Of a stretch of 64,000 nucleotides of DNA, positions 38,976 through 48,890 are shown in pieces. Source of the DNA: Gallibacterium genomosp. 3 (GTDB lineage Bacteria; Pseudomonadota; Gammaproteobacteria; Enterobacterales; Pasteurellaceae); NCBI RefSeq assembly GCF_001678475.1, contig NZ_JTJR01000019.1, positions 1 through 64,000 of the forward strand, read 5' to 3'. Numbering within the stretch: position 1 is the first letter of the stretch; every line of letters begins with the position of its first letter. The position numbers were made by a program, and so were the translations under genes. The notes beneath the pieces are model-generated. The model was not told where the DNA came from. It saw only the letters and a program-made list of their open reading frames with translations, and ran no database searches.

Positions 38976-41900
38976 TTACCATTGATAACCTGCGCCAACG
39001 CCAACTGTTGTATTCCCCATTGTGTTATGGCTTGCATTCAATTTCAAAATAACTCTACCATTATCTGAAATACGCGACACACCAATCGCAATTGCTCTTT
39101 GTGATTTATGTGAACCTACACCAATTGCTACCATACTTTTACCAGGTAAATAAGCCTGTGGAATACTTGACATTGCCGCAGAGGTTGCCGCTACGCTATC
39201 TATTTCATCAGAAAGCCCAGTAATATGCTTACTAATTTGCTCAACACTATGCCTAAATTGCCCTACATTCACTGCATCTGTATCACGAATACCGGGAGCA
39301 ACATTCTGAATACGGTTACCGCCGTTATCCAAACCTTGTTCAGTCAAACTGACTGGATTACCATTTTTAGGCGTAATCTTAATACCTGATCCGTTAACAG
39401 TTGAGGTTGTACCATTATCTGCTGTAAATGACATACTTTCCAACCCAGTTAAATTTTTAGATAGCTTAATACTTAAAGTGTTATTTTTACTATCTCCAGA
39501 CACTGAGATATTCTTACCATCCCCAACAATATTCAACTTACCGCCTAACTCTTGCTTTATTTCAACCTCTGAATTATTACCTGAGAACTTCAAGCCTGAT
39601 TTTGCTAACTGACCTAAATCTTCAACAGTAACGGCACTGGTCTTCAATTTATCATCTTTAGCAGCCACTTCCAGTTTCTCGGTGAAACTTGGGTTAGTCT
39701 TAGTTTTACCTTGACTATCAACTACGTTAGCAGTATCAATAGCAGACGCTAGCCCTGATAATAACTGATTAGAGATATCGTTCATATTCCCCACTAAAGT
39801 CACTCCAGCAGGAGTAGCTTCTTTCGCACCTTGTTTAGGTTGGTCAGTATTCTCATCTATATCAGATGCTTTATAAAAGCGATTACCCACTTTAACTAAA
39901 GGATTGCCCTCTTTATCTTTATAAGCAATGGGTAAAGTAACATTGATATGATAGCTATGCTGTACACCAGCATCAGTCTTTGTTGTACTCACCGATGAAA
40001 CCTGTGTATTAATACCATCCACCACTTGCACAGTCTCACCAGCTTTTACTGTTACAGCTGTGCCGTCATTCGTCTGAATCTTATGACCTGTATCCGCTAA
40101 ATTTTTCAGATCTTGCGTTGTTACCGCCATATTAGGATTAACCGCATCATCACCATCAGCACCCACCTTATTCAAGTTGGTTAAGAAGGTGTTGTTACCA
40201 TCATCATCGGTCTTGCCACCAATACCACTACCAACATTCGCCAGAGGTGTTGCAGATGAGCCATCCGCACCTCGCAATGCAGTGATGACCTTATTATTTG
40301 GGACAACATCGCCCGTCCCCTCTGGATTGGTATAGAAGTTATCACCCACTTTATACACTTTTGTGCCATCAGCTTTGGTGTAAGCTACAGGTAGCTGTGC
40401 ATTATTAACAATCGCTTGATCATTCGTTGCAATCGTAATTTTGCCTGCTTCTTGTTTTAGATGTACGTTCGCCCCTGCCACAAAGGTAATGGTGTCATTT
40501 TCTGGGTTGATGTTTTCACCTTGCGCAAAATTATTATTATCAACTGTGCCACCATTTGCGGCTGTTTTAATGGTAAAGCCGTGATTAGCGACATCTTTCA
40601 CCGCTTTTAAGTCCGCCACATTCACAGCATTAGTTGGATTGGCTTTGTATGCGTCATCAATCGCTTTATTAACCTTGCTAACATCTGTATCTTTCGCTAC
40701 TGTGCTATCAGCTGGTGAACCAGCTTTCTGCGGTACGCTATTATTGTCAAATACACCAGCCACATTACCCAGTTTCACTGGGCTACTTGTGCCATCTTTA
40801 CCATCAGCTGGAGTTGGGTTCACCAATTGAGTACCAGCAATAGTTTTTGGTGTTGGTGCTGTTGTATCAGCACCTGTACTATCCACCCATTTAGCAGGTT
40901 CACCATTTGCCGCTGGCACATAAGTTTTACCCGCTAAATCAGTTGGTTGATAATACTGACCATCTTCCCCTTTCACTAGCTTGTTACCTTCATCATCAAC
41001 AAACGCACTGGTTTCATCAACGTGTACGTTATAGACATCAGGATCGCTACTTGATTTAGTCACAACCGCCGCACCGCTGCCTGTTACCTTAGTTCTTGCT
41101 TTGTTTGCTGCTGCTTCTACCGTATCATTAACATATTTTTTGTTTGCAGCATCGGTATCATCTATTGGTGCAGCAACATTGGTAATGCGATTACCGCCAT
41201 TATTCAAGCCATCTTTGGTAAGGCTAACGGTTTGAGCAGGATCGGTTGCTGGGTTAGGTTGTGTAGCACTTGGACTAATAGTAATACCATTGTTGCTTAC
41301 CACAGTCGTTGGCGCACCAGCTACATCTTTACCATTTGCATCTTGCTTAGTAAAGGTCGCATCTTCCAAGTTTTTCAATCGTTTTGCCAATTGAATCACT
41401 AATTCGTTAGTATCTTTATCTGCTTTTACATTAATGTTACCCGCAGCACTTGCAAAGCTACCTGAAGCATTTTTATCAACGCCCTCTCCCACGATACTTA
41501 ACTTCGTACCCAATGGACGGTGAACAGTGGTATCACTGTTGTTGCCCGTAAAGTCTAAACCTGCTTGCGCCAGTGCTTGCAAATCGCCTAAAGTCGTGGC
41601 TTTGTTTAAATCTTTGCCTGATTTGGTTAATAAACCACCGTTGCCATTATCTCCAGCAATCGCTTTCTTAGCCGCTTCTGGGCTAATGGCTTTAGGATCA
41701 GCGGTACTACCTTCACCAGTACCATCATTACCTGCTGTGCCGTCCAAGCCTAATCCACTCGCTACGTTAGAGAGCGACTGTGGTTTTGCAGGAGTCGTAT
41801 CACTCGCATTTGGATCAATCAGCTTCGTACCTGCAACGGTTTGAGCTGTGGGTGTTGCTTGGGCTGTAGTATCCTCATTTGGTTTGCCTGTATCTGGGTT

Positions 41901-44900
41901 GATATCAGAGGTGTTATACACTGAATAAGTACCATCATCATTTTTCACCCACGTTTTATCGGCAAGATCGGCTGCCTTGTAATAATGACCATCAGGACCT
42001 TTCACCAATTCATTACCCTCTGCATCGGTAAAGGTTGTCGTCTGATCCACGTGAACATTGTAGGTATCGGGATCAGTGCTGGATTTGGTTACAATCGCTG
42101 CACCGCTGCCTGTTACCTTAGTTCTTGCTTTATTTGCCGCTGCTTCTACCGTATCATTAACATATTTTTTGTTTGCAGCATCGGTATCATCTATTGGCGC
42201 AGCAACATTGGTAATGCGATTACCACCGTTATTCAAACCATCTTTGGTAAGGCTAACGGTTTGAGCAGGATCAGTTGCTGGATTAGGTTGTGTAGCACTT
42301 GGGCTAATGGTGATACCATTACCGCCAATCGTAGTCGTATTGCCACTATCATCTTTGAATGTAGCACTAGTTAAACCACTTAAGACTTTGGCTAATTTAA
42401 TCGTAATATCACCAGTATCTTTATCTGCTACTGTACCAATATTGTTGTCCGATAATGTTCCAGTTGCGCCACCTTTGATGCCTAATATTTGCTTAGGCTT
42501 ACGCTTAATGGTTACGGCAGATTCCCCCGTATTATTATCACCTTGGTATTGATATTGACTATTGCCCACTAGCTTAGAAACATCGCCCAACGTTGCTGCG
42601 TAATTGTCCTTACCATCAGGCAAGGTCGTATCTGTATCTGCTAATGCACTCTTCACATTTGCAATTTGTGCATTATTCACATTCACTTGTGGCGCATTTG
42701 TACCATTACCTTTAGTTAAGGTAATGGTTGCAGCTGTTTCATTATCACCCGCTCCTGAAGAAATCGAGGTAATCCCTGTTAGCGCTGGCTTAACATTGAA
42801 TTTCACCACACCATCGGCTGCTACTTCCGCAGTAGTGTTGGTACCATTAGTAAAATCTAATCCTGTGCTTAACAATACTTTGTTATCACCTGTATTATTA
42901 GCTTTATAGTGTAATTCACTTGCACCTGAAGCTTGCGCAACGGCTTTATTAATCGCCTTAGCTACATTTTCCGCTGTGGCAAATTTATTACCCTTATTAT
43001 CATCTGTAACACTCGCCGCTCCAGTAGTTGCATCACTACTAATTTCAGCCGTATCAATTGTTACGGTTACTTTTCTACCATCAACAGCCGTTTTAATACC
43101 ATTTTGACCAACGATATCAAATCTCTGATTTGTTTTTGATAAGTCTATCTTGCTATCCGTATCTGCACCATTTGCATCAACTCCGACAACTAGAGATTGC
43201 AAGGCACTATTCGCATTATTTATACTATCTTGAACCGTTTTGTCTAGCTTGTCTGTGGTAACGCTACCATTTGTAATTTTATCGGTAGTTACTGCACCAT
43301 TCGCTAACTTTGCATCCGTAACCGCACCGTCTTTCAAATCCCCTGTTTGAATTGTACCGTCTTTGATATGGTCCGAAGTAATACCACCTTGAGCCACTTT
43401 CACGGTAATGGTGTCATTACTCGCAGTGGTATCAATTGAAGTATCACCAACCACTTTAAAGTTGATAGGATTAGCCTGATCTAAGGTTTGTCCTGTCGTT
43501 TCCTTATTATCTTCAGCCGTCAACTTAACAATTTGGCTACCTTTTGCTACTGTATCAATATTATTTAGCTTCGCCAACTTATCCTTAACGGACTGATCTA
43601 AGCTAATCTTAATTCCGCCATCAGCAATCGCTGTACCTAAGAACCCTGTATCACCATTAATTGCTAAGGTATCACCCAAAGATTTCTTCACAGGGCTACC
43701 AGAGTCCGCACTAAATGAAAGACCTTTGTCTGTCAAAGCTGTTTTAGCGGCTTCAATCGCCGTATGTACCGCCCCAGAAGTGACCGCTTTCGTATCATTT
43801 GCAGTTACTGTATCTGCTTTCTGTAAACTCAAGGTTACGGTATCACCAACAGCTGCTGCCTTAATATCTGCACCGCTATCAGCACCAACGATATTAAACT
43901 TCAAACCACCCTCTTTATTAAACGCTTGTGTGGCTGTACTTGTAGAATCATTACCACCCAATACCAAGGTCTGATTTGCTTTCGCAACACCAGCCTCAAC
44001 ATCAATCGCATCTAACTTATCAACCGCTTCTTGACTTAAGCCAATCTGAATATCCTTAGCGGTGCCATTGGTACCTCCAACATTGTCTACAGACACGTAC
44101 TTACCTAGATCACCAGTCTTAGCAGAGCCGCTAACTAAACCAGTAATGACGTTTTTACCATCACTATCTAAGTTACTTAGATCTTTAGCAGCCTTCTTAT
44201 TCAACTCTTCCTGAGTGTTATTAGGCAAGTTATCGATCTTAGCTTTTAAACTATCCTCAATCTTAACAGTGTATTTCTTCGAACCACTTGTTTCATCAGA
44301 TGAAGTCACCTCTAAGCCAGCACCTGCTTCTACCACTTCACGAGAAGCCGCAATCGCCTCGTGAATCGTATCTTTGCCTGTGCCACCAATATTTGTAAAG
44401 GTAATTTCACCAGTATCTGCATCTAATTTAGCATCGCCACCAAAGTTGTCTTTCACTGATGTAGCTAATTTACCCAATTTCTTATTGGTGTCATAAAGTT
44501 GAGAGCCATTGATGGCATCGGTAGATGTTTCTGTAATTTGACCTGCCGCTACATTTTGAATTTGACGTTCACTACCACTCGCCCCAACGCTTACCACAGC
44601 ACTTGGACTTGTTCCTGCAAAGTTTTTAAAGGTTAATCCTTCAATTTCAGCAGAAGGCACGGCAACAGCAGCAGTTGTCTTAGAACTGCTTCCTAATGCC
44701 ACTGATTTATCTACTGAAGCATTTGCTCCTCTACCTAATGCTATTGATTGTTCTCCAGATGCTGTTGCACCTACTCCAATTGCGATTGAACTATTTGCTG
44801 TAGCTTGAGCTCTTACACCAAATGCTTGAGCTGCATTAGCCGTTGCTGATGCTTGCAATCCTAAAGCTGTTGATCCTAACTGTGTTGCATAAGCATTTTG

Positions 44901-47096
44901 TCCTATTGCTACTGAAGATGCACCTAATGGTTGAACTGTTGCAGCTGCTCCATCTGCTCCTGCTTCCGAGCCTGCACCACTACCAATTACAATAGCATTA
45001 ACACCTGCTTTAGATTCTGGTGCAACATTAGCGCTATCTGATTTAATATTACTTCCAATAGCAATTGTGCCATCGCCAAATGCCTTAGTAGCATGGCCAA
45101 TAGCAATGCCATCTGTTCCCTTTGAAAGGGCTTGATTACCTATGGCAACGCTATCAGCACCTTTTGCTCCTGTATGCTCTTTATCATAGTTAGAATCAAC
45201 TAGGTTTGCTTCATCTGGTTTTGTAGCATTCACATTAAACCAATTAACAGAAGCACTATTGGCAGCAACATAATTTCTCACTGCCGCTGCAGTGACTAAA
45301 CCATCTTTAGTAGTATCTGCTAAATCAGTGCTTGAATTAACTTCTTTTAATGCAATATTGATACTACTATTACCATCTGTACCCGTTAATGAAGTTACAA
45401 CAAGATTATCGCCAGAGTAAGACTGTCCTCCTATCGTTTCGTTATTAGAGGTAAAGAGCAAAGTATCACCCAATTTTTTCTTAATTTTGTTGCCATTATC
45501 ATTGCCTTTAAAAGCGATTGGCGAATTGGCAATATTTTTTAAATCACCTACTGTTGCGGCATTATCTTCTACATTTGTAGCAATATCTCGTAATGTTTTA
45601 ATAAATTCATTGGTTCCTGAACCTTCAGCCAGCCCATTCCCAATGGTTGGTACAGTGCCATCAGCCTTAACCACACTGCTTTTAATATTATTCAGTTTAA
45701 ATGGTGATTGGGTTCTCCCGTTTCCTGAACCATTGCTATTTTTAATGCTGGCTACAATTTCCTCACCAGCTGCAAGCTGTGTCGCCCCAACTGGATTACC
45801 GTTTGTATCAAAAGTAACTGGTGTTCCATCTGCTTTATAACGATAATACCAATTGTTATCTTTCGCTTGAAATACTTCCTTTCCTAAACTATCTGTATAA
45901 ACCCATAGGCTACTTGCTCTGGTCACCGTATAAAGTTGAGAACCATTCACGGCATCAGTAGAAAGTGGATCAACTAAACCAGCCGCCACATTTTGAATAC
46001 GACGTTCTTTCCCCACTGTACCAACCGAAACAACTCCATTACCTGCTATACCCGGTCCCGCATACTCCACCCAGATTCCATCAATAACTGTACCGTGATA
46101 AGCGCTTTCTCCTGCTGTTTTAGTTGTAATTGTTTTACGATTAATAGTTGCATTATTGGTACTGGCATTAAGATTTGCCGTAGAAAAACTACCTATATAA
46201 ATTGAGTTATTGGCACTGGCTTCAGGGATATTACTTCCTAAAAGAATAATATTCTGAGAATCAGCAGAAAGTGTATTATTACTTCCTAAGATAACGTTAT
46301 CTGTCGAGTTTGCTTTAATTGTATTTCCTGCCCCAAGCATTAAGTTACCTGTAGAACCACGAGTAAGCCTATATGTAGCACTTCCTGCTGCGTGAGTTCC
46401 TCTTAGTGTCACCCCACCACTTTGTATATTATTACGCGCACCAATCGCAATATTATCACTTCCCACAACATTCATCTGTTTATTCCAGTCGGGACCAGAA
46501 CCTAATACAATATTACGTTCTCCTTTGACTTTTACCGCATTACCGATAACTACACTTTTCCAGCTCTCTGATGCATCAGCAAACAAACCTAAAGCAATAC
46601 TGTCACGCCCTGCTTTAGTTGCTTGAGCACCTGTCACTGCAGAACCAATCGCAATTGCCCCTGAACCTTCTGCTCGAGCATAAGTCCCTAAAGCAATATT
46701 TTCCCAAGAAGCTATATGCGAGCGATTACCAATTTGAATACCATCGCGTGGACTTCCACTTCTAGTGGTATTCACACCTAAGCTCATCCAAGAAGAATCA
46801 GCTCCACCATTCGTTTCAAGCAGGATTTTCCCGGCTGGTTTGGTTGCTACGCTATTTCCTGTGGTACCATCGGTCACATTAATAAAGTTCACCGCAAAAG
46901 TTGGGGCAGATAATATGAGTGATATAATAAATGGAAGAGTTTTGACAGCCCATTTTCTGAAAGCAAACAGTGTAGATGATTTAGCTGTTGATTGGCGACT
47001 AATTATTGACTTTTTACCCCCCCCCTTAGCTAATTCAGATACTACAATATAATTATTTGCTATGTGGCTATATTTTACTTTATAAATCTTATTCAT
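38976..47096 (-). CDS. Giant trimeric autotransporter adhesin, phase-variable candidate
   Basis: A 2706-residue type Vc autotransporter of the YadA/Hia/Hsf kind. The ESPR signal peptide (MNKIYKV...VVSELAKGGGKKS) ends at APTFA, about residue 68. Two YadA-like heads of SIAIG/SVALG repeats follow (roughly residues 100-300 and 640-850), each ending in a neck (QNVAAG...STDAVNGSQLY). A long stalk repeats GITISPS...NGGNRITNVA units and small Y/F-D-x-x-G modules. The last ~100 residues form the membrane anchor (SMVAIGVGSHKSQRAIAIG to GVGAGYQW). The ATG at 47096 is preferred over the GTG at 47099. A G9 run encodes the three Gly at 25-27. The receptor is unknown; fdhE lies upstream on the same strand behind a weak hairpin. 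Confidence 0.95.
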   Translation of the reverse strand: MNKIYKVKYSHIANNYIVVSELAKGGGKKSIISRQSTAKSSTLFAFRKWAVKTLPFIISLILSAPTFAVNFINVTDGTTGNSVATKPAGKILLETNGGADSSWMSLGVNTTRSGSPRDGIQIGNRSHIASWENIALGTYARAEGSGAIAIGSAVTGAQATKAGRDSIALGLFADASESWKSVVIGNAVKVKGERNIVLGSGPDWNKQMNVVGSDNIAIGARNNIQSGGVTLRGTHAAGSATYRLTRGSTGNLMLGAGNTIKANSTDNVILGSNNTLSADSQNIILLGSNIPEASANNSIYIGSFSTANLNASTNNATINRKTITTKTAGESAYHGTVIDGIWVEYAGPGIAGNGVVSVGTVGKERRIQNVAAGLVDPLSTDAVNGSQLYTVTRASSLWVYTDSLGKEVFQAKDNNWYYRYKADGTPVTFDTNGNPVGATQLAAGEEIVASIKNSNGSGNGRTQSPFKLNNIKSSVVKADGTVPTIGNGLAEGSGTNEFIKTLRDIATNVEDNAATVGDLKNIANSPIAFKGNDNGNKIKKKLGDTLLFTSNNETIGGQSYSGDNLVVTSLTGTDGNSSINIALKEVNSSTDLADTTKDGLVTAAAVRNYVAANSASVNWFNVNATKPDEANLVDSNYDKEHTGAKGADSVAIGNQALSKGTDGIAIGHATKAFGDGTIAIGSNIKSDSANVAPESKAGVNAIVIGSGAGSEAGADGAAATVQPLGASSVAIGQNAYATQLGSTALGLQASATANAAQAFGVRAQATANSSIAIGVGATASGEQSIALGRGANASVDKSVALGSSSKTTAAVAVPSAEIEGLTFKNFAGTSPSAVVSVGASGSERQIQNVAAGQITETSTDAINGSQLYDTNKKLGKLATSVKDNFGGDAKLDADTGEITFTNIGGTGKDTIHEAIAASREVVEAGAGLEVTSSDETSGSKKYTVKIEDSLKAKIDNLPNNTQEELNKKAAKDLSNLDSDGKNVITGLVSGSAKTGDLGKYVSVDNVGGTNGTAKDIQIGLSQEAVDKLDAIDVEAGVAKANQTLVLGGNDSTSTATQAFNKEGGLKFNIVGADSGADIKAAAVGDTVTLSLQKADTVTANDTKAVTSGAVHTAIEAAKTALTDKGLSFSADSGSPVKKSLGDTLAINGDTGFLGTAIADGGIKISLDQSVKDKLAKLNNIDTVAKGSQIVKLTAEDNKETTGQTLDQANPINFKVVGDTSIDTTASNDTITVKVAQGGITSDHIKDGTIQTGDLKDGAVTDAKLANGAVTTDKITNGSVTTDKLDKTVQDSINNANSALQSLVVGVDANGADTDSKIDLSKTNQRFDIVGQNGIKTAVDGRKVTVTIDTAEISSDATTGAASVTDDNKGNKFATAENVAKAINKAVAQASGASELHYKANNTGDNKVLLSTGLDFTNGTNTTAEVAADGVVKFNVKPALTGITSISSGAGDNETAATITLTKGNGTNAPQVNVNNAQIANVKSALADTDTTLPDGKDNYAATLGDVSKLVGNSQYQYQGDNNTGESAVTIKRKPKQILGIKGGATGTLSDNNIGTVADKDTGDITIKLAKVLSGLTSATFKDDSGNTTTIGGNGITISPSATQPNPATDPAQTVSLTKDGLNNGGNRITNVAAPIDDTDAANKKYVNDTVEAAANKARTKVTGSGAAIVTKSSTDPDTYNVHVDQTTTFTDAEGNELVKGPDGHYYKAADLADKTWVKNDDGTYSVYNTSDINPDTGKPNEDTTAQATPTAQTVAGTKLIDPNASDTTPAKPQSLSNVASGLGLDGTAGNDGTGEGSTADPKAISPEAAKKAIAGDNGNGGLLTKSGKDLNKATTLGDLQALAQAGLDFTGNNSDTTVHRPLGTKLSIVGEGVDKNASGSFASAAGNINVKADKDTNELVIQLAKRLKNLEDATFTKQDANGKDVAGAPTTVVSNNGITISPSATQPNPATDPAQTVSLTKDGLNNGGNRITNVAAPIDDTDAANKKYVNDTVEAAANKARTKVTGSGAAVVTKSSSDPDVYNVHVDETSAFVDDEGNKLVKGEDGQYYQPTDLAGKTYVPAANGEPAKWVDSTGADTTAPTPKTIAGTQLVNPTPADGKDGTSSPVKLGNVAGVFDNNSVPQKAGSPADSTVAKDTDVSKVNKAIDDAYKANPTNAVNVADLKAVKDVANHGFTIKTAANGGTVDNNNFAQGENINPENDTITFVAGANVHLKQEAGKITIATNDQAIVNNAQLPVAYTKADGTKVYKVGDNFYTNPEGTGDVVPNNKVITALRGADGSSATPLANVGSGIGGKTDDDGNNTFLTNLNKVGADGDDAVNPNMAVTTQDLKNLADTGHKIQTNDGTAVTVKAGETVQVVDGINTQVSSVSTTKTDAGVQHSYHINVTLPIAYKDKEGNPLVKVGNRFYKASDIDENTDQPKQGAKEATPAGVTLVGNMNDISNQLLSGLASAIDTANVVDSQGKTKTNPSFTEKLEVAAKDDKLKTSAVTVEDLGQLAKSGLKFSGNNSEVEIKQELGGKLNIVGDGKNISVSGDSKNNTLSIKLSKNLTGLESMSFTADNGTTSTVNGSGIKITPKNGNPVSLTEQGLDNGGNRIQNVAPGIRDTDAVNVGQFRHSVEQISKHITGLSDEIDSVAATSAAMSSIPQAYLPGKSMVAIGVGSHKSQRAIAIGVSRISDNGRVILKLNASHNTMGNTTVGVGAGYQW
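41020..41293 (-). repeat. Stalk repeat copy 1 inside the adhesin
   Basis: This ~274-bp segment and 42049-42322 match at about 95% by eye, exactly 1029 bp (343 codons) apart. It encodes the GITISPSATQ...YNVHVD neck/stalk module. Recombination between copies would remove or add 343 residues without shifting the frame. Confidence 0.85.
42049..42322 (-). repeat. Stalk repeat copy 2 inside the adhesin
   Basis: Second copy of the module at 41020-41293, with mostly silent differences (for example GCT/GCC and GGT/GGC wobble changes). Protein differences are limited to a few positions such as AAIV/AAVV and VDQT/VDET. Confidence 0.85.
47017..47025 (-). repeat. G9 tract in the adhesin signal peptide
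   Basis: Nine cytosines on the plus strand are nine G in the coding strand, at codons 24-27 (Lys-Gly-Gly-Gly). Loss or gain of one or two bases would shift the frame within the first 30 codons and stop production of the whole adhesin. In this assembly the frame is open (ON). Confidence 0.85.
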
Positions 47097-47268
47097 CACT
47101 CATTTTCCATTCAATCTGCTCAAAAAGTATATCTACTACTAAATATTCAAAATATAATATCTATTTACATTATCAATACAAATAAAAGTTCGGCATATTA
47201 CAGCAAACTTTCTTAAGTTTCTACCTATTATGTTAATAAGTTAAAAATAAGTTGAGTAATTAATATCA

Positions 47269-47288
47269 AGGCTTGGTTACCCAAGCCT
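47269..47288 (-). terminator. Hairpin after fdhE
   Basis: AGGCTTGG (47269-47276), loop TTAC and CCAAGCCT (47281-47288) form a perfect 8-bp stem. On the minus strand it lies 17 nt after the fdhE stop. The following sequence has only a poor U-run, so termination may be partial and the adhesin could receive read-through. Confidence 0.6.
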
Positions 47289-47305
47289 GCTAACTATTAT
47301 TTTTA

Positions 47306-48229
47306 TTATCCTTCTGGAAATAACAAAGGATTTATTCCACTACGAGAATACCCCTTTTCTTCCATTTCATTATCTAACATCAACGTTGCTAAATCATCAG
47401 CAGCTGGTTCTACATCAGGATCTTTCTCTTGATATAAAACTTTTAAATAACTGCCACAGTCATCACAACATTCTGCTTTGACCGGTGCATGTTCACTATC
47501 TAATGACCAATAGCCAATATGAGCGGTTTCTTCACAATTAGTGCATTTACTACGCACAATATTCCACTCACTTTCACATAATGCACAATGGACATAGCGT
47601 AACCCCTGGGTACTGCCAAAGTGGACAACACTAGTGATTGGCGCTGAACCACAGACTGGACAGAAATGACGATGTTCACCCAATTCTGCATTTGCATGGT
47701 GTGGAATTTGTTGTACCAATTGAATCCAATAGAGATTTAAAGCAGCCCAAATGAATATCGCTTGGTTACTTGGTACAGCTTCAAACTCACTGTTTAATAA
47801 ACGATCTGCTAAATCTTCACGTTCTTGAGTTGAGGTTTTCTCTAGCGTTTCAATCGTATCTGCAATCACGCCTCCGGCAAAACTCTTACACTCTTCAAGT
47901 AAATTAGTTAGTAAAGTTTGCCAAATTGGCGAACGTTGCCAATTTTTATAATGTAGTGGTTGCCCCGCTAAAACTTCTGCTGTTAATACTTCTTTAGCTA
48001 AACGAGGATCACGTTCAATAGGTTGCTCTTGCAATAAACGTAATTGTACATCTACCAATTTTGCCGTGAATTCAAGATAGTCTTTGAATGGACTATTTTC
48101 GGCTAATTGACGTAAACGTTTAGCACGACGTTGATATAAATTTTTTGGATTTGCGAAAAGTAACGGGGGGCTAGTTAGCCCCTCCGCTGCTTGTTGAATT
48201 TCGCTCTCTGGTAAGATACGAATACTCAT
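47306..48229 (-). CDS. fdhE: Formate dehydrogenase accessory protein FdhE
   Basis: FdhE is a cytoplasmic rubredoxin-like iron-binding protein needed for activity of the membrane-bound formate dehydrogenases. The 307-residue protein has the expected four pairs of cysteines: CPVCGS, CALCES, CTNCEE and CCDDCGS. It begins [12 protein letters not shown]. It lies 3 nt after the gamma-subunit gene and is the last gene of the alpha-beta-gamma-fdhE unit. Confidence 0.95.
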   Translation of the reverse strand: MSIRILPESEIQQAAEGLTSPPLLFANPKNLYQRRAKRLRQLAENSPFKDYLEFTAKLVDVQLRLLQEQPIERDPRLAKEVLTAEVLAGQPLHYKNWQRSPIWQTLLTNLLEECKSFAGGVIADTIETLEKTSTQEREDLADRLLNSEFEAVPSNQAIFIWAALNLYWIQLVQQIPHHANAELGEHRHFCPVCGSAPITSVVHFGSTQGLRYVHCALCESEWNIVRSKCTNCEETAHIGYWSLDSEHAPVKAECCDDCGSYLKVLYQEKDPDVEPAADDLATLMLDNEMEEKGYSRSGINPLLFPEG

Positions 48230-48232
48230 TAA

Positions 48233-48889
48233 TTATTTTCCCTGTTGTTCTTCTCGTTTTAAAATCGGTTCGATTTCTTCACGATACCAACGTGGATGGT
48301 GTTTCTTCGCCCAACGAGCGGTTACTTTACCATTTAACATCCCTGTAATTGAGCCCCTCACCCAAATTGCCATATAGATATGCACCATAATACCGAGAAT
48401 TAATGCAATCGCACTGCAAGCGTGCAATAAGATTGCAACACGGATCACAGGAATAGAGAATGATGGTGCAAAATAAGGACGCCACATAATGACACCAGTT
48501 CCTAAAAGCAGTAACAAAGCACCAATCAAGGTCCAGAACAATAATTTTTGTCCCATATTGTAGTGACCTACATCTGCGACATGATGTTCATTACCTTTTA
48601 GGACTTCTACTACATTCAGTAACCAACGCCAATCCCCTTTTTCGATAAGATTGTCACGCCAATAAGTTTTAAACAATACCATAAAGGCGACAATCATAAT
48701 CAAACCAGTGAATGGATGCACAACACGTGCTAATTGTGGCGTACCTAAGATTTCAGCAATCCACGCAAAATCTTGGAAAAAGAATGAAAGCCCAGATAGC
48801 CCTGTTGTGAAAAAACAGAAAACAACAAGCCAGTGACTTAAACGTTCTTTTACGCTATGGCGCAATACTTTTTTGTTTAAATCGACCAT
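48233..48889 (-). CDS. fdnI: Formate dehydrogenase cytochrome b556 subunit (gamma)
   Basis: The gamma subunit anchors the enzyme in the inner membrane and passes electrons from the iron-sulfur subunit to quinone through two b haems. The 218 residues show four membrane helices, with candidate haem His in RHSVKERLSHWLVVFCF, RVVHPFTGL and HACSAIALILGIMVHIYMAIW. An upstream in-frame start at 48994 lies inside the beta gene; the ATG at 48889 is preceded by GGAGGAAAA and fits the family. In Haemophilus the gene is called fdxI; N- and O-type enzymes cannot be told apart here. Confidence 0.93.
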   Translation of the reverse strand: MVDLNKKVLRHSVKERLSHWLVVFCFFTTGLSGLSFFFQDFAWIAEILGTPQLARVVHPFTGLIMIVAFMVLFKTYWRDNLIEKGDWRWLLNVVEVLKGNEHHVADVGHYNMGQKLLFWTLIGALLLLLGTGVIMWRPYFAPSFSIPVIRVAILLHACSAIALILGIMVHIYMAIWVRGSITGMLNGKVTARWAKKHHPRWYREEIEPILKREEQQGK

Positions 48890-48890
48890 A

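Noticed and set aside
41527-41844. Plus-strand ORFs of 60-129 codons across the adhesin (for example 41527-41844, 41985-42374, 45487-45840)
   Set aside because: They mirror the repetitive, Thr/Asp-rich coding strand of the adhesin, are rich in Val/Leu/Ser as expected for antisense of such sequence, and lack ribosome sites.
47100-47265. A specific promoter for the adhesin
   Set aside because: Several TTGATA- and TATATT-like words occur in this A/T-rich gap, but none with proper 16-18 bp spacing that I could defend.
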